In this document: in pieces, positions 35,400-46,759 of the stretch | How the letters are laid out: every line of letters begins with the position of its first letter | Numbering within the stretch: position 1 is the first letter of the stretch | Assembly: GCA_037447655.1 (NCBI GenBank) | Contig: JBBHKE010000063.1 | Location: 78,466-142,465, forward strand | Reading direction: 5' to 3' | Length of the DNA: 64,000 nt | Origin: Zygnema cylindricum | Lineage: Eukaryota; Streptophyta; Zygnematophyceae; Zygnematales; Zygnemataceae | Notes under the pieces: model-generated | What the model was told of the DNA's origin: nothing | What the model saw: the letters and a program-made list of their open reading frames with translations, nothing else | Databases searched by the model: none | Made by a program: the position numbers and the translations under genes

Positions 35400-37670
35400 C
35401 AGAGTTAGTGCTGAAAGAGAGGAACAAACGGTGTACAAAGCCCCTAGGCAGAGGTAGATAGGATTGGCAGGAAAAGCCAAAAGTCTGGTGAGCACATGGT
35501 TACAAAACCCTAATGCTGCCCACGGAGCCAGGCTTTGCTTAATGAAAGAGCGGCCGCCAAGATAATGACATGCCAGTTGTACTTTTTTGTAACGAGGTAC
35601 TGACAGCGTGAACGCGCACGCCGTCATTGGTTAAAAGGAAAGCAGGAATGTAACGTGGGAGTGCCACGAAGACTAGGGGGACAAAGTCACGCGTATTGCT
35701 ACCGCGTGGACGGACGGCCGCCGCCGTAATAATGGCCGTTGAGCCTGAAGATCGGGAGCAGCGAGGATCGGATTAGTATCAGGTATACGGGAGATTTGAA
35801 CCGTTAGATTATGCTGGAGGTGGTATGGACGACTGTGAGAGAGATACTTCCGGATTGCTGATTGACACCGCATGATCCATGGGTGAAGACCAATACACGT
35901 GGAGGAGAAACGTCGACCGGGGCAGTGAGATCTAGGGTTAATCTGTACATAATTTGTACGGCCAACCTTTATCGAAAATACGGGAACAAAAGGACACGAC
36001 AAATATTTTTCATACCTCCCTCAAAGGGCAGATACAGTGGCCGACAAGCCTGGACCTGCCACATTTCTCACGCTGAAATGGATGATTTTGCTGGCCGGCC
36101 GGCAATCCACGTGCGCAAACGGTCTACGACCGCCTTTGCCGCTAAAGTCTTCAAAGGTCTGCGCTATTTCTCCGTACAGGTGCTTAACCATGGAGGACAA
36201 AATCCAAGAGAATCAATCACAAGGATTGTAGCATTGTACTATAAGATGGAGTTTGAGCCGACAAAGTAAAATAGTACAGTATCAAAAGTACACAATAGTA
36301 CTTTGTATAGGTTGACGCACATGATTTCTGGTAGGTGGTTGACACAAATGTCGGTCTTTTTTCGGTCAGCGCGATGATATCAAGTTTGACGCTTGAAGCT
36401 GTAGATCTATCTGTCCAAGATCTGAGACACGCCGATAAAAATCGGTTCTTGGGAAGATCTTAGGTCAATCTCAGCCGTTCATATGACGATCGAATGGCTG
36501 AAAGCTACATGAGTGAATCCTCCTGATAGCGCTAGAATGCGTACGGATGATTTTTTCTCAAAAGTCCTTTTCAAAACCAGCCGCAAAAAATCGGCCTGTC
36601 GGGTGATGTCGACAACCAGACAGAACGTTCGCTAAAAAGTAAAAAGGAAAAACGTAGAAGATGACGAAGTCCCTTTGAGAGAGTTGACCAGAAAAATAAT
36701 AGAGCTCGCTGATTCGTCAAAGGACAAAACGGAGCTACACTACAGTACCTGTACCAGACTCCCCGCGGCGGATCTCTCAAGATAGAAACATTAAATTATG
36801 TTTTCGTACATGTGACGATTCATCAAACAAAATCAAGCCACAAAACGAACCTGCTGCTATCCAAAAGTTGACGTCAATAATATCACAAATGGACAAAAAA
36901 AATTGTCAATCTCGACTGCTGGCTTTTCAAACATGAACACGTGACACTTCAGTAGAGGTTGACGAATAGGGGGAGGGAAAGAACAAGATTTTATTCCACA
37001 TAGGCGTGTGCGGCCGTCCGTACGACTCTAGAGCCGCACAGAGTACAGCAGGGAATAGGGACCCATGGAAACGCAGGCGGAAGACCGTTCGATCCGTACA
37101 ATCAGTAGTCGGGCCGCCGGTTCGGTTTGGAGCCTCTAGGTTCGGAACCGAGCTAAACGGTCTTTAACCCGGTACGAAAATTCCGAACCAGAAAGATACT
37201 GTTGGATTTCACCCAATCGAACAGCTCAAACCGTTAAACCGTTAAAAAAATTGAAAAATCTTAAAAAAAAGGGAATATCTGCCGATGCGAACAAATTTGA
37301 AATTTCATAGGGACGCAAAATTTCAAACTGCGTATCATTATTTCGATACGGTACAGTACGGCAATAGGATACTTTGTGACGACCAATCGGACGGCTGTCT
37401 AAGAAGTCCCGCAATAGTATCGACGGCGATCGGGACGACGACCGTTTGTCCAAAACCAAAAGGGTAGAATACATTGCCGGGTTTTTATTAGAAGCAATCT
37501 GGACCGTTCGTTGACATTTTCTATAAAATATCCATAATGGACTCTCAAATTCTGCTCTTGGAGTGATTCGCTGACGGTATGGGCGAATCGTGCGTTGCCC
37601 TTGGGAGGATATGGGCCATTAGAATTGTCGAGATATTGGTGTCTATTGAAATCTGGCGGAAAGAGGTTGA
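35400..37670. other. Gene-free spacer
   Basis: No recognisable coding sequence on either strand. GGTTCGG/CCGAACC words at 37110-37190 suggest a remnant related to the 29.9 kb block. Confidence 0.5.
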
Positions 37671-37674
37671 AAGA

Positions 37675-38175
37675 GTACACCGTGAATTGTAATTAGAGTA
37701 AAGAAATGAAAAATAATAATTGAGTTATTAACTGTAATTTGTGTAATCATTTTTTTTCAAAAAGAAAATTTTACTCTAATTTATCAGTAACCCTAATTCG
37801 GGTTTGTTTTCGTACTAATTATCCGCCCTGATATCTTTACCATAAATTAGGTGAATCTGACAAAACGTACAGTTTTACGTCATTATGACGTTTGTACTAC
37901 GCGCTTTGTGAAAACGCAGTACATGATAATGGTCTGTATTAAATCATTTTTTGCATTTTTTTCGTTAATAAAGTACAATTTTGCACGGTCAGACACCGAC
38001 CGTACGCCACACCATTTAAAACGACACTATAATAGAGTTGTTAACGCTGATTCAAAAAGTGCCTTACATAATGTAAAGAATAATTTAGAGTTATGTACTC
38101 TATTTAGGGTGATAGAGTCAAAATTTGGGGCGACGGAGTTCATGTACATAACGCTAATTACGATTCGCGGTGTAC
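37675..38175. mobile_element. MITE, R1 family
   Basis: Left end GTACACCGTGAATTGTAATTAG is the near-perfect inverse of right end TAATTACGATTCGCGGTGTAC. The interior carries TTTTGCACGGTCAGAC and an ATTTAAAACGACAC block that recurs at 39.6 and 63.7 kb. Confidence 0.6.
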
Positions 38176-38591
38176 CGTAGCAGTCAATTTCTGGCCGTTG
38201 CGGCGATCTCGAGCTACAGTAGTACATCTTGCGTATCGACGCAGATGTGCCTAGTTGTCTTCATGCCCACAGGTGGAGAGAAAAAAGAGCTATATCCCTC
38301 CTTAAGAATTATTAGTGTAGGGAAAAAAATAGTGGATTTCATTAAATAAATATTAGGTTTCATGACCTTGAGCCAACAAAACATTAACTCGAATTAACAC
38401 ACATGTGAGAATAGGTTTGTGCAATTTCCCCCCTTTTTTCTTACTAGGAACCAAATTTGTACACTTTCCCGTGTCGACGCAACTACCTTTCCCTTGTCGA
38501 TAATGTTTTGTGACACTTTCTTTAGAATTTAGTACAAAGTTGTGAACACTTTTGGTACGGACAAACACTTTTCACACATTATTTTGACTTA

Positions 38592-39560
38592 GGGTGTGTG
38601 CCCATGTGTTCAAGTAAGGGTTTTCACAAAAAATGGGATTTGCAACGAGAAAATCTTATGCCGTACAAAAAATGTGCAAGAACCAAAGTGTACTTTGCGT
38701 CATCGTGGAACTTGGAAAATACTTAAACTCAGCTTTATTATCATTTCCACCCACTTCCACATCACGCCAGCTCATCTTCACACTTATACCGGAATCAAAT
38801 CGCGAGTTGATTTTCATATAAATAATACCCTGTTGACAAATAAAAACCCGTCATTGCACGCTTCAAAAGTTTTCAATTTGTTTTGCACAAGGGGGAGTAC
38901 ACGTTATTTTATTCCCTGCTCGTCACGCGCATGTAAGTAAGAAAATGACAAGCATGTAGGGAAAAAAATTTGTTAGGGTCTCAAACCTCCAATTTCATAC
39001 ATGGGTCCTTTGCAAAATTTTGCGTCGTCCTCGTCTCTCCCCCTCTTTCTCACTCGATCGCTCCTCTTTCTCTCTTCTCTAAAAAAAATGCCTCAATAAT
39101 ACTAGCAAATGACATATTTTTTTTCCTTTTTTTATATTTTCGGTCTTAGTTTGATTGCATATCGAATGATAAAAGATAAGAAAATGAAATCGGGAAGCCA
39201 TGGTTGAAAGTTTACGTACTGATGACAACAGAAGGTAGCATGACTTCGCTATGTCACAAAACCATAAACATCTACAATGTCACAAAAACCTGGACGTCTA
39301 CAACCGTCGCCAATTTTATAGACGCAAAACATTCGATGTCACTTTGACAACAACCATTTGTAGACGTATGCGATTGATTATGTTGTCCACGTGTGGGCGT
39401 CTACAAATGTTCGTAGTTTGTTGGCGTATACAAGTGTCGCAAGATATTGGCGACGTCTACAACTGTTACATATTTGAAGTAATGAAGACGCAAGTAATGA
39501 TTGACATAGAAACACTTTGAAGTAATGCAGAAAATCACTCTAAAATCTAAAATAGACCAA
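38592..39560. mobile_element. Harbinger-like MITE (P1), right end decayed
   Basis: Left end GGGTGTGTGCCCATGTG after TTA (38589-38591). The interior is the reverse complement of the copies at 43.9 and 48.4 kb. The right terminal repeat is no longer recognisable. Confidence 0.65.
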
Positions 39561-40436
39561 AGACCAAGCTACATAAGCAGATAGCTGATATGATGACAAA
39601 CTTTTTTTCGATGTGATTGATTTTTCGTTTAGTCCGATTTCACGTGCGAGCGCGATTGTATTAAATCATTATTTGTACCTTTTTACTTAAAAAAGTACAA
39701 TTTTGCACGGTCGAATGTCGTCCGTACTCCATACTATTTAAAACGAACCTATATTACAATTCTGTTACGCTAACTAAACTTACCTAAATTAGAATAATGA
39801 AAAAATTTGAATCGTTTACTCTATTTGATGTCATAGAGTCAAAATTTCGAGCGACCGAATTAGAGAATTTACTCTAATTACGATTCGCGGTGTGGTGTAC
39901 GTAGAAAAGATGTTGTCAGTAGCTAAAAAATTATTAACGCTATTTACGATTCGCAGTGTACTAGTCAATTTTCTGGCCGTTGCGGCAATCTCGAGCTACA
40001 ATATTCCTTTTTGCGAATCGACGCAGATGTGCCTAGCTGTCTTTTATGCCCACAGGTGGAGGGAAAAACGAGCTATAACCCTCCTTAAGAATTATTAGTG
40101 TTGGAAAGAAAATAGTGGTTTTCATTAAATAAATATTAGGTTTCATGACCTCGAGCCAACAAAACATTAACTCTAATTTACACAAATAACACTACTTTGG
40201 ATACGCTGTTCAAGTGTAGCCGCTATACCTTGCTAACATGTGAGGATAGGTTTGTGCAATTTCCCCCCTTCTTTCTTAATATGAATCAAATTTGTACGCT
40301 TTCCCGTGTCGACGCCACTAACTTTCCCTTGTCGACAATGTTTTGTGACACTTTCTTTGGACTTTAGTACAAAGTTGCGAACACTTTTAGTAAGTATTGA
40401 CACTTTTCACACCTTATACCAACTTAGGGTGTGTGC

Positions 40437-41445
40437 CCATGTGCTCAAGTAAGGGTTTTTTTGCGTTGTTTTCACAAAAAATGTGATTAGCAACGAGAAA
40501 ATCGTATGCAATACAAAAATGGGCAAGAACCAAAGTATATTTTGCGTCATCTTAGAACTTGGAAAGTACTTCGATTCGGCGTTGTTATCATTTAGACCCA
40601 ATTCCACGTCACGCAAGCTCATCTTCACACTTATACCGGAATTAAATCGCGAGTTGATTTTTATAGAAATAATACGCTATTAGCGAATAGAAAACCGTCA
40701 TTGCACGAGTCAAACGTTTTCGATTTTTTTTTTGAACAAAAGAGAGTACACGTTATTTTTTTCCCTGCTCGTCACGCGCATGTACATACAAAATGAGAAG
40801 CATGTAGGGAAAAAAAATTATTAGGGTCTTGGACTTTCAATTTCATTCATGGGTCCTTTGCAAAAGTTTACGTCGTCCTCGTCTCTCCCCCTCTTTTCTC
40901 ACTCGATTGCTCCTCTTTCTCTCTTCTCTAAATAAAATGCATCAATAATAGTATAAAATGAAATATCTTTTTTTTCTTCTTTTCTAATGTTTTTGGTATT
41001 ACTTTGATGGCATATTCGAATGATAAAAGATAAGAAAAAAGGAAATCGGAAAGCCATTGCTGAAAGTTTACGTACTGATGACAACACAAGGTAGCATGAC
41101 TTCGCTATGTCATAAAACCTTAAACATCTACAATGTCACAAAAACCTCGACGTCAACAACCGTCGCCGATTTTGTAGACGTAAAACATTCGATGTCACTT
41201 TGAAAAAAAACCATTTGTAGACATAAGCAATTGATAATGTTGTCCACATGTGGGCGTCTACAAATGTACGCAGTTTGTTGGCGTCTACAAGTGTCGCAAG
41301 ATATTGGCGACGTCTACAACTGTCACATATTTGAAGAAATGAAGGCGCAATTAATGATTGACATAAGAACACTTTGAAAAGTACAATGTAAAATCTGCCC
41401 TAAAATTCAAAATAACATTCTAAAGTTTTGGTTATATGGACAAAT
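40437..41445. mobile_element. Harbinger-like MITE (P1), right end decayed
   Basis: Left end GGGTGTGTGCCCATGTG after TTA (40434-40436). Right side still reads AAAGTTTTGGTTATATGG near 41417-41434, a degraded terminal repeat. Second copy within the 1.8 kb tandem duplication. Confidence 0.65.
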
Positions 41446-41609
41446 AGCTAACATGATGACAAAGTTTGCCCCCTCTCCTCTCCAAAATTAATTGATTGCA
41501 GAAAAGGTTGTGGTTTAAGAGAAAGAGAAAGCCGAAAATTAGAGGAAGTATTCAAAAGGGTAATATATATCTAATCTCTCTTCTTAGTAACTCAGATAGT
41601 CAAGCGTAG

Positions 41610-42100
<491 letters not shown>

Positions 42101-42119
42101 GGCTACTTCTCAAGTAGCC
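42101..42119. repeat. Hairpin at edge of GA microsatellite
   Basis: GGCTACTTCTCAAGTAGCC: 8 bp perfect stem with a 3-base loop. Confidence 0.8.
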
Positions 42120-42175
42120 AAGAAGATATACTAAGGCAGAAGAGAGAGAGACTGGATAAGCCTCTGGCAAAAAGG

Positions 42176-42240
42176 TAGACCGGCCAGGACTCGATCCTAG
42201 CCCTACAAAATCCCATATCTGCTTACCTAGTTTCCGGCTT
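42176..42240 (-). ncRNA. tRNA-like segment beside the microsatellite
   Basis: On the minus strand: 5' acceptor AAGCCGG (42240-42234) pairs with CCGGTCT (42183-42177) at 6 of 7 positions. The T-arm has a 5 bp stem and a B-box-like GGATCGAGTCC. The D and anticodon arms are shortened (33 rather than about 40 bases) and do not fold well. tRNA-derived relic, possibly related to the F2 repeat. Confidence 0.4.
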
Positions 42241-42514
42241 TAACCAGTTGATGTAGTTGAAGTCGATATACACATGGGGTGTTATGTAAAAATAAATTTG
42301 ATTTTACTCGTCTAATTCATTTAAACGGATTCAGTCAAAACGGGGTACATAAGGAGAAAAAATATAAGCCCCGCAAAATATTCGGCGCGCCGCATAATTG
42401 AACGGAAGGCGATTTAAGAAATTTATGATCGGACGATCTGCATGAGCGGCGGGAGCCTGGAATGGTTATTTTGGCGCTTTACACCAAAAGAGCTACAAAC
42501 ATACACGTGGCATT

Positions 42515-42737
42515 TGTTGACGTACGTGAAACGTGCGCTCGATATCCGGAATTGTGGTAATATCCACACTAAAAAGCTATATAAAAATGGACCCACCAGC
42601 ATAACATCCGAGCTGGTGGCACAGTGGTAGTGCGTTCGCAGCTTAAGTGAAAGGTCCCAGGTTCAAATCCTGGCCGGCCTCATCAATCCCTTTATTGGGA
42701 TCGTCCATTCTATCCCCCGATTCTAGGAATCTTAACA
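42515..42737 (+). repeat. 5' LTR of TRIM
   Basis: 223 bp, TG...CA ends, direct repeat of 42804-43025. TATA-like TATATAAAA near 42579. Confidence 0.95.
42610..42682 (+). ncRNA. tRNA-like sequence in 5' LTR of TRIM
   Basis: Same D, anticodon and T arms as the 3' LTR copy. The 3' acceptor strand reads CCGGCCTC instead of CCAGCTC, one substitution plus one inserted base, which weakens the acceptor stem. Confidence 0.8.
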
Positions 42738-42750
42738 TGGTATCAAAGCC
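42738..42750 (+). other. Primer binding site (initiator Met-tRNA type)
   Basis: TGGTATCAAAGCC directly after the CA of the first LTR; the classic plant site is TGGTATCAGAGC. Confidence 0.9.
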
Positions 42751-42803
42751 AGGGGGACCAGGTTTACATGGACTATTATGACCGGCTACCTCTCGAGGGT
42801 GGG

Positions 42804-43025
42804 TGTTGACGTACGTGAAACGTGCGCTCGATATCCGGAATTGTGGTAATATCCACACTAAAAACCTATATAAAAATGGACCCACCAGCATAACATCCGA
42901 GCTGGTGGCACAGTGGTAGTGCGTTCGCAGCTTAAGTGAAAGGTCCCAGGTTCAAATCCTGGCCAGCTCATCAATCCCTTTATTGGGATCGTCCATTCTA
43001 TCCCCCGATTCTAGGAATCTTAACA
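42804..43025 (+). repeat. 3' LTR of TRIM
   Basis: 222 bp, preceded by purine tract GAGGGTGGG and followed by the target duplication. Confidence 0.95.
42899..42970 (+). ncRNA. Full cloverleaf tRNA-like sequence in 3' LTR of TRIM
   Basis: 72 nt fold as a complete tRNA. Acceptor GAGCTGG/CCAGCTC 7 of 7; D-stem GCAC/GTGC 4 of 4 with loop AGTGGTA; anticodon stem TTCGC/GTGAA 5 of 5 (one G-T); variable AGGTC; T-stem CCAGG/CCTGG 5 of 5 with loop TTCAAAT; discriminator A, then TCA. The B-box GGTTCAAATCC is consensus. The anticodon loop AGCTTAA lacks the nearly invariant T33, so decoding is doubtful; by position the triplet would be CTT (Lys-type). No T4 terminator follows closely. Confidence 0.88.
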
Positions 43026-43088
43026 GCATTACCTTTGTTTAAGAAACTTCGGTCTCTCAAAACATCTGAGTGCGAGAGACTTTTAGAC

Positions 43089-43738
43089 CATAGTTCAAAA
43101 GTAGGCGTTTTTATGGTAGGCCTTTGGTAGGCGCACAAAACTTTGCACTAAACTCGCGTAGAGTAGGCATATTGTATGGGTGTGAGTTGTGGACACTCTT
43201 GTACGATCGTACGAATATGACGTATGATCATAATACAGCGCACGCCACCTGTCGACATTTTTTAGCGAACTGACGCGGCGTAGGATGACATTCCGCCAGA
43301 AAAAAAACCCGGAAAAAAAAAAAAAAAACGCGGACGGGCAACCTGGTTGGTCAATTTGAGGCTTTATTTAGTGTGGCCTTCAAAATTGCAGACGCTAATA
43401 TGACAAATTGTCCTATCGTAAGTTGTGTTACGGGATTTTCATGTGATCTTCTTAAGATCGCTACTTTGATCAGCGACCGTCCGATCTTCTAAATCTGACG
43501 GTTGAAATAAAAAACACCTCAAAATTCACAGAAAAAATATTTTCTGTCCGATTTTTTTTCAAAATTTAGACATGCCGTTTAATTCTCTATCGATCGATGT
43601 GCAACTCAACCTCTTAACCTTTTTTTTCATTTTTCGACCAATACAATATGGGTCTTAAGGGCATATTGTATGTTTTGCATACAATAGGCATACTGTATGG
43701 GCCTACTTTCACCTACTTTTGAACTATGTTTTAGACTT
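43089..43738. mobile_element. hAT-like MITE (family H2)
   Basis: 650 bp with inverted ends CATAGTTCAAAAGTAGGCG and CACCTACTTTTGAACTATG, flanked by a perfect 8 bp duplication TTTTAGAC (43081-43088 and 43739-43746). No coding capacity. A shorter sibling lies at 61171-61435. Confidence 0.92.
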
Positions 43739-43915
43739 TAAATATTCTGAAAGTCTAAGTTCAAAATATATTCAATTTAGTGTGGCACTAACTCAATCAA
43801 ACACGTGTCAAGAGGACATTACTTTAAAACGGAAGGTTTGCGTACGACCAATTTGAAGATGTTAAATTCATATCGAACGATTCATACACAAAGCAAGAAA
43901 ACCCGAAATGACTAA

Positions 43916-44867
43916 GGGCGTGTTCCCATGTAACCGAAACTTTGAAATGTTACTTTGGATTTTAGCGCAGATTTACGTTGTACTTTTCAAATTGTTCCAA
44001 TGTCAATCATTACTTGCGCCTTCATTACTTCAAATATGTGACAGGTGTAGACGTCTACAAAATATGCGACAGCCTACGATAGTACGCAACGAAATGTAGA
44101 CGACTACGAAACTTTCTAAAATTAGTGACGTCTACATAAACGACGACGGTTGTAGACATCGAGTTTTTGTGACATTGTAGATGTTTAGGGTTTTGATACA
44201 TCGCGAAGTCATGCTACCTTGTGACGTCATCAACACGTAAACTTCCCGCCATGGCTTCCCGATTTATTTTTCTTACCATTTATCATTCGATACGCCATCA
44301 AAATGAGACCAAAAATATATAAAAAAAAGGAAAAAACAATACCTTTCATTTATTACTATTATTGATGCATTCTATTTAGAGAGGAGAGAAAGAGAAGCGG
44401 TCGAATGAAAAAGATGGGGAGAGACGAGGACGTTGTAAATTTTTGCAAAGGACCCATGAATGAAAGTGGAGGTCCGAGACCCCAACGATTTTTTTTCAGT
44501 ACATGCTTGTCATTTTTGTACGTACACGCGCGTGACGAGTATGTAAAAAAATAGCGTGTACTCTCCCTTGTTCAAAAATTTTCGAAGACGTTTCACGCGT
44601 GCAATAACTGCTTTCTATTCGTCTATGGGGTGTTATTTTGGTTAAAATCAGATCGTGATTTGATTCCAGTGCAAGTGTGAAGATGAGCTGGAAGTGGGTC
44701 GCGATGATAATAACGCCAAATTGCCGTACCTTCCAAGTTCCAAGAGGACGCAAAATGTACTTGTGTTTTTGCCCATTTTTCTTACGGCGTAATATTTTCT
44801 CGTTGAAAGTCCCATTTTTTGTGAAAACGACGGAAAAAAACCCTTACTTGAACACATGAACACGCCC
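43916..44867. mobile_element. PIF/Harbinger-like MITE (family P1)
   Basis: 952 bp, ends GGGCGTGTTCCCATG and CATGAACACGCCC, flanked by TAA (43913-43915, 44868-44870), the Tourist-type 3 bp duplication. Interior shared with the other P1 copies, including GTGACATTGTAGATGTTTA. Confidence 0.88.
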
Positions 44868-45237
44868 TAAATGGAATCACGAGTGTTGGTAGGATTAACC
44901 GGGTATTTATAGAAGAGATTCGCGGAACATGTAGTACAGTTAAGGTGGTCAATGGCATTAATCCTTATTGGAAGAGTAGCGATCATAGTTGTTTTTAAAG
45001 CATTTACGCAGGATTCGAACGCGCGTACAATAAGTAAAAACTGGAGAGGTCGATTTGAAAACATGTACCGCACTTTGTACGCTTTCCGTCGAATGAGTGG
45101 TAAAAAATATGATGTATTAAATACTTATCCCTTCTCATGTCGGAACATCTACATCAACTGGTTACAGTCAATCCTAACAGCGGATACTAGGGGCGTAAGT
45201 AGGCCCTGATTCAACTCCTGCGAAATGCTCATTTTTT

Positions 45238-46077
45238 GTTAGAATAAAATTCTCTGTCTTTCACAGACAGACACCCATGGCTTTTCTCTCTCTACCTCTC
45301 CGAGAGCATGCAACTTCAAAAAAACAAAGTACAAGCCATATGTAGATGACAGTTTTCATCATTCAACATTGCACGACGTAACATATTAATAATAAAAAAA
45401 AAATCAAATTAGACAAAAAACAAATACATTTATTTCCTTTATCTATTTTTACTCTAAATCTTCTTCCTTTACATCGAATTCCATCATGTCTTCATCTGAA
45501 TCGTCTTCCTTAACCTCCCTTTCCTTTTCTTCCCATTGTATCAGATCCTTTTCATAGTTGACCCCTGGTCTCTAATACGAGACGATTTCTCATTGCACTA
45601 CGGATTGGTAACTTGTAATTCACACCTACATCACCAGTTTTCTTCACCGCTGCCTTGTTATAATAAAATTGTATGTCGTTCACAGACAGACACCCATGGC
45701 CTTCTCTCTTTACCTCTTTGAGAGCATGCAACTTCAAAAAAACAAAGTACAAACCATATGCAGATGACAGTTTTCATCATTCAACATTGCACGACGTAAC
45801 ATATTAATAATAAAAAAAAAAATCAAATTAGACAAAAAACAAATACATTTATGTCCTTCATCTATTTATACTCTAAATCTTCTTCCTTTACATCGAATTC
45901 CATCATGTCTTCATCTGAAACGTCTTCCCTAACCTCCCTTTCCTTTTCTTCCCATTGTATCAGATCTTCTTCATAGTTGACCTCTGGTCTCTAATACGAG
46001 ACGATTTCTCATTGCACTACGGATTGGTAACTTGTAATTCACACCTATATCACCAGTCTTCTTCACCGCTGCCTTGA
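45238..46077. repeat. 420 bp tandem duplication
   Basis: 45238-45657 and 45658-46077 abut and are about 95 percent alike by eye. The unit includes part of the hAT transposase remnant. Confidence 0.93.
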
Positions 46078-46440
46078 AATACGAGTCATCTAAAATTTTG
46101 AACGACAATCCATTGGCATAAAAAGTCGCGACCCAAGCTAAATCTACCTCCTTATTGTTTTTCATGCTGAATGCACTTTTTTGTATTTTCGTCTAAACAA
46201 CTTTTACTTTGGTCCTTATAGTCAGTGGAAAACTGTACGTGAGTTCATCCAGGTCACATACTACATATTTTTTAGAGGAATTAGCCGATTTTCCTTTGTC
46301 AACCACGATAACTCCTCGTTCACCTCGTCTGGACACATTGTGCAAGCTCTAATCCCTCGACACTTGACAATTCCAGTGAGATCATTTTGTGATCCTAGTT
46401 GCTTAGGCGATAAATTCGAAATTACAGTAAATACAAACAC
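45536..46440 (-). pseudogene. hAT transposase remnant (BED finger and DUF659-like parts)
   Basis: On the minus strand 46440-46250 gives LTGIVKCRGIRACTMCPDEV, resembling the end of a BED zinc finger. 46165-45971 gives VATFYANGLSFKILDDSYFK, then GVNYKLPIRSAMRNRL, resembling the DUF659 region of plant hAT transposases (usual form: YANGIPFNVVRSPYF...GYKPPS). Frames are broken and the second part is duplicated by the 420 bp tandem repeat. No DDE core or dimerisation domain was found. Confidence 0.65.
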
Positions 46441-46585
46441 ATAATCTGTTGGCTATTAGAATTCCACTGTCCGGAGCCTTCACGTGGTCCCACTCCTCTC
46501 CTCGAACTCTAGGCATCGTTGTTTTTTTGGAGGTCTTTCACTTTTTCGTCAACGGCTTCAACGACAGTTTACTAACTACTGCCGT

Positions 46586-46759
46586 GGCGTCGGCAATGGC
46601 GTCTTCCTTGAATTTTCGCTTTCAACTGTTGAAGTATTTATGGCGGATTTTTTTCGAAAATTTAAAGAAAACGGCGTCGGCAATGGCGTCTTCCTTGAAT
46701 TTTCGCTTTCAACTGTTGAAGTATTTATGGCGGATTTTTTTCGAAAATTTAAAGAAAAC
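46586..46759. repeat. 87 bp tandem duplication
   Basis: 46586-46672 and 46673-46759 are identical abutting copies. Confidence 0.95.

Larger units (their letters stand above)
37934..41450. repeat. 1.7-1.85 kb diverged tandem duplication
   Basis: The stretch from about 37934 to 39620 is repeated from about 39653 to 41450 in the same order and orientation: R1 right half, a CTGGCCGTTGCGG/ACGCAGATGTGCCTAG block, then a P1 MITE. Copies differ by substitutions and a roughly 65 bp insertion in the second. Both MITE copies have a decayed right end, so the duplication arose after that decay or captured the same truncated copy. Confidence 0.7.
42510..43030 (+). mobile_element. TRIM retrotransposon with tRNA-bearing LTRs (with target duplication)
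   Basis: Complete 511 bp element at 42515-43025 flanked by a perfect 5 bp duplication GCATT (42510-42514, 43026-43030). LTRs 42515-42737 (223 bp) and 42804-43025 (222 bp) start TGTTGACG, end CTTAACA, and differ at about 3 positions, so insertion is recent. Primer binding site TGGTATCAAAGCC (42738-42750), complementary to initiator Met-tRNA, abuts the first LTR. A purine tract GAGGGTGGG (42795-42803) abuts the second. The interior is only 66 bp with no coding capacity, so proteins must come from an autonomous partner. Each LTR contains a TATATAAAA box and, about 22 bases later, a tRNA-like sequence. Confidence 0.95.

Noticed and set aside
42610-42682. Ordinary nuclear tRNA gene
   Set aside because: It lies inside both LTRs of a retrotransposon, lacks T33 and has no nearby T4 terminator.
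44867-45073. B-box-like GTTCGAATCC near 45012 on the minus strand as a tRNA
   Set aside because: No A-box, no acceptor pairing and a weak T-stem.
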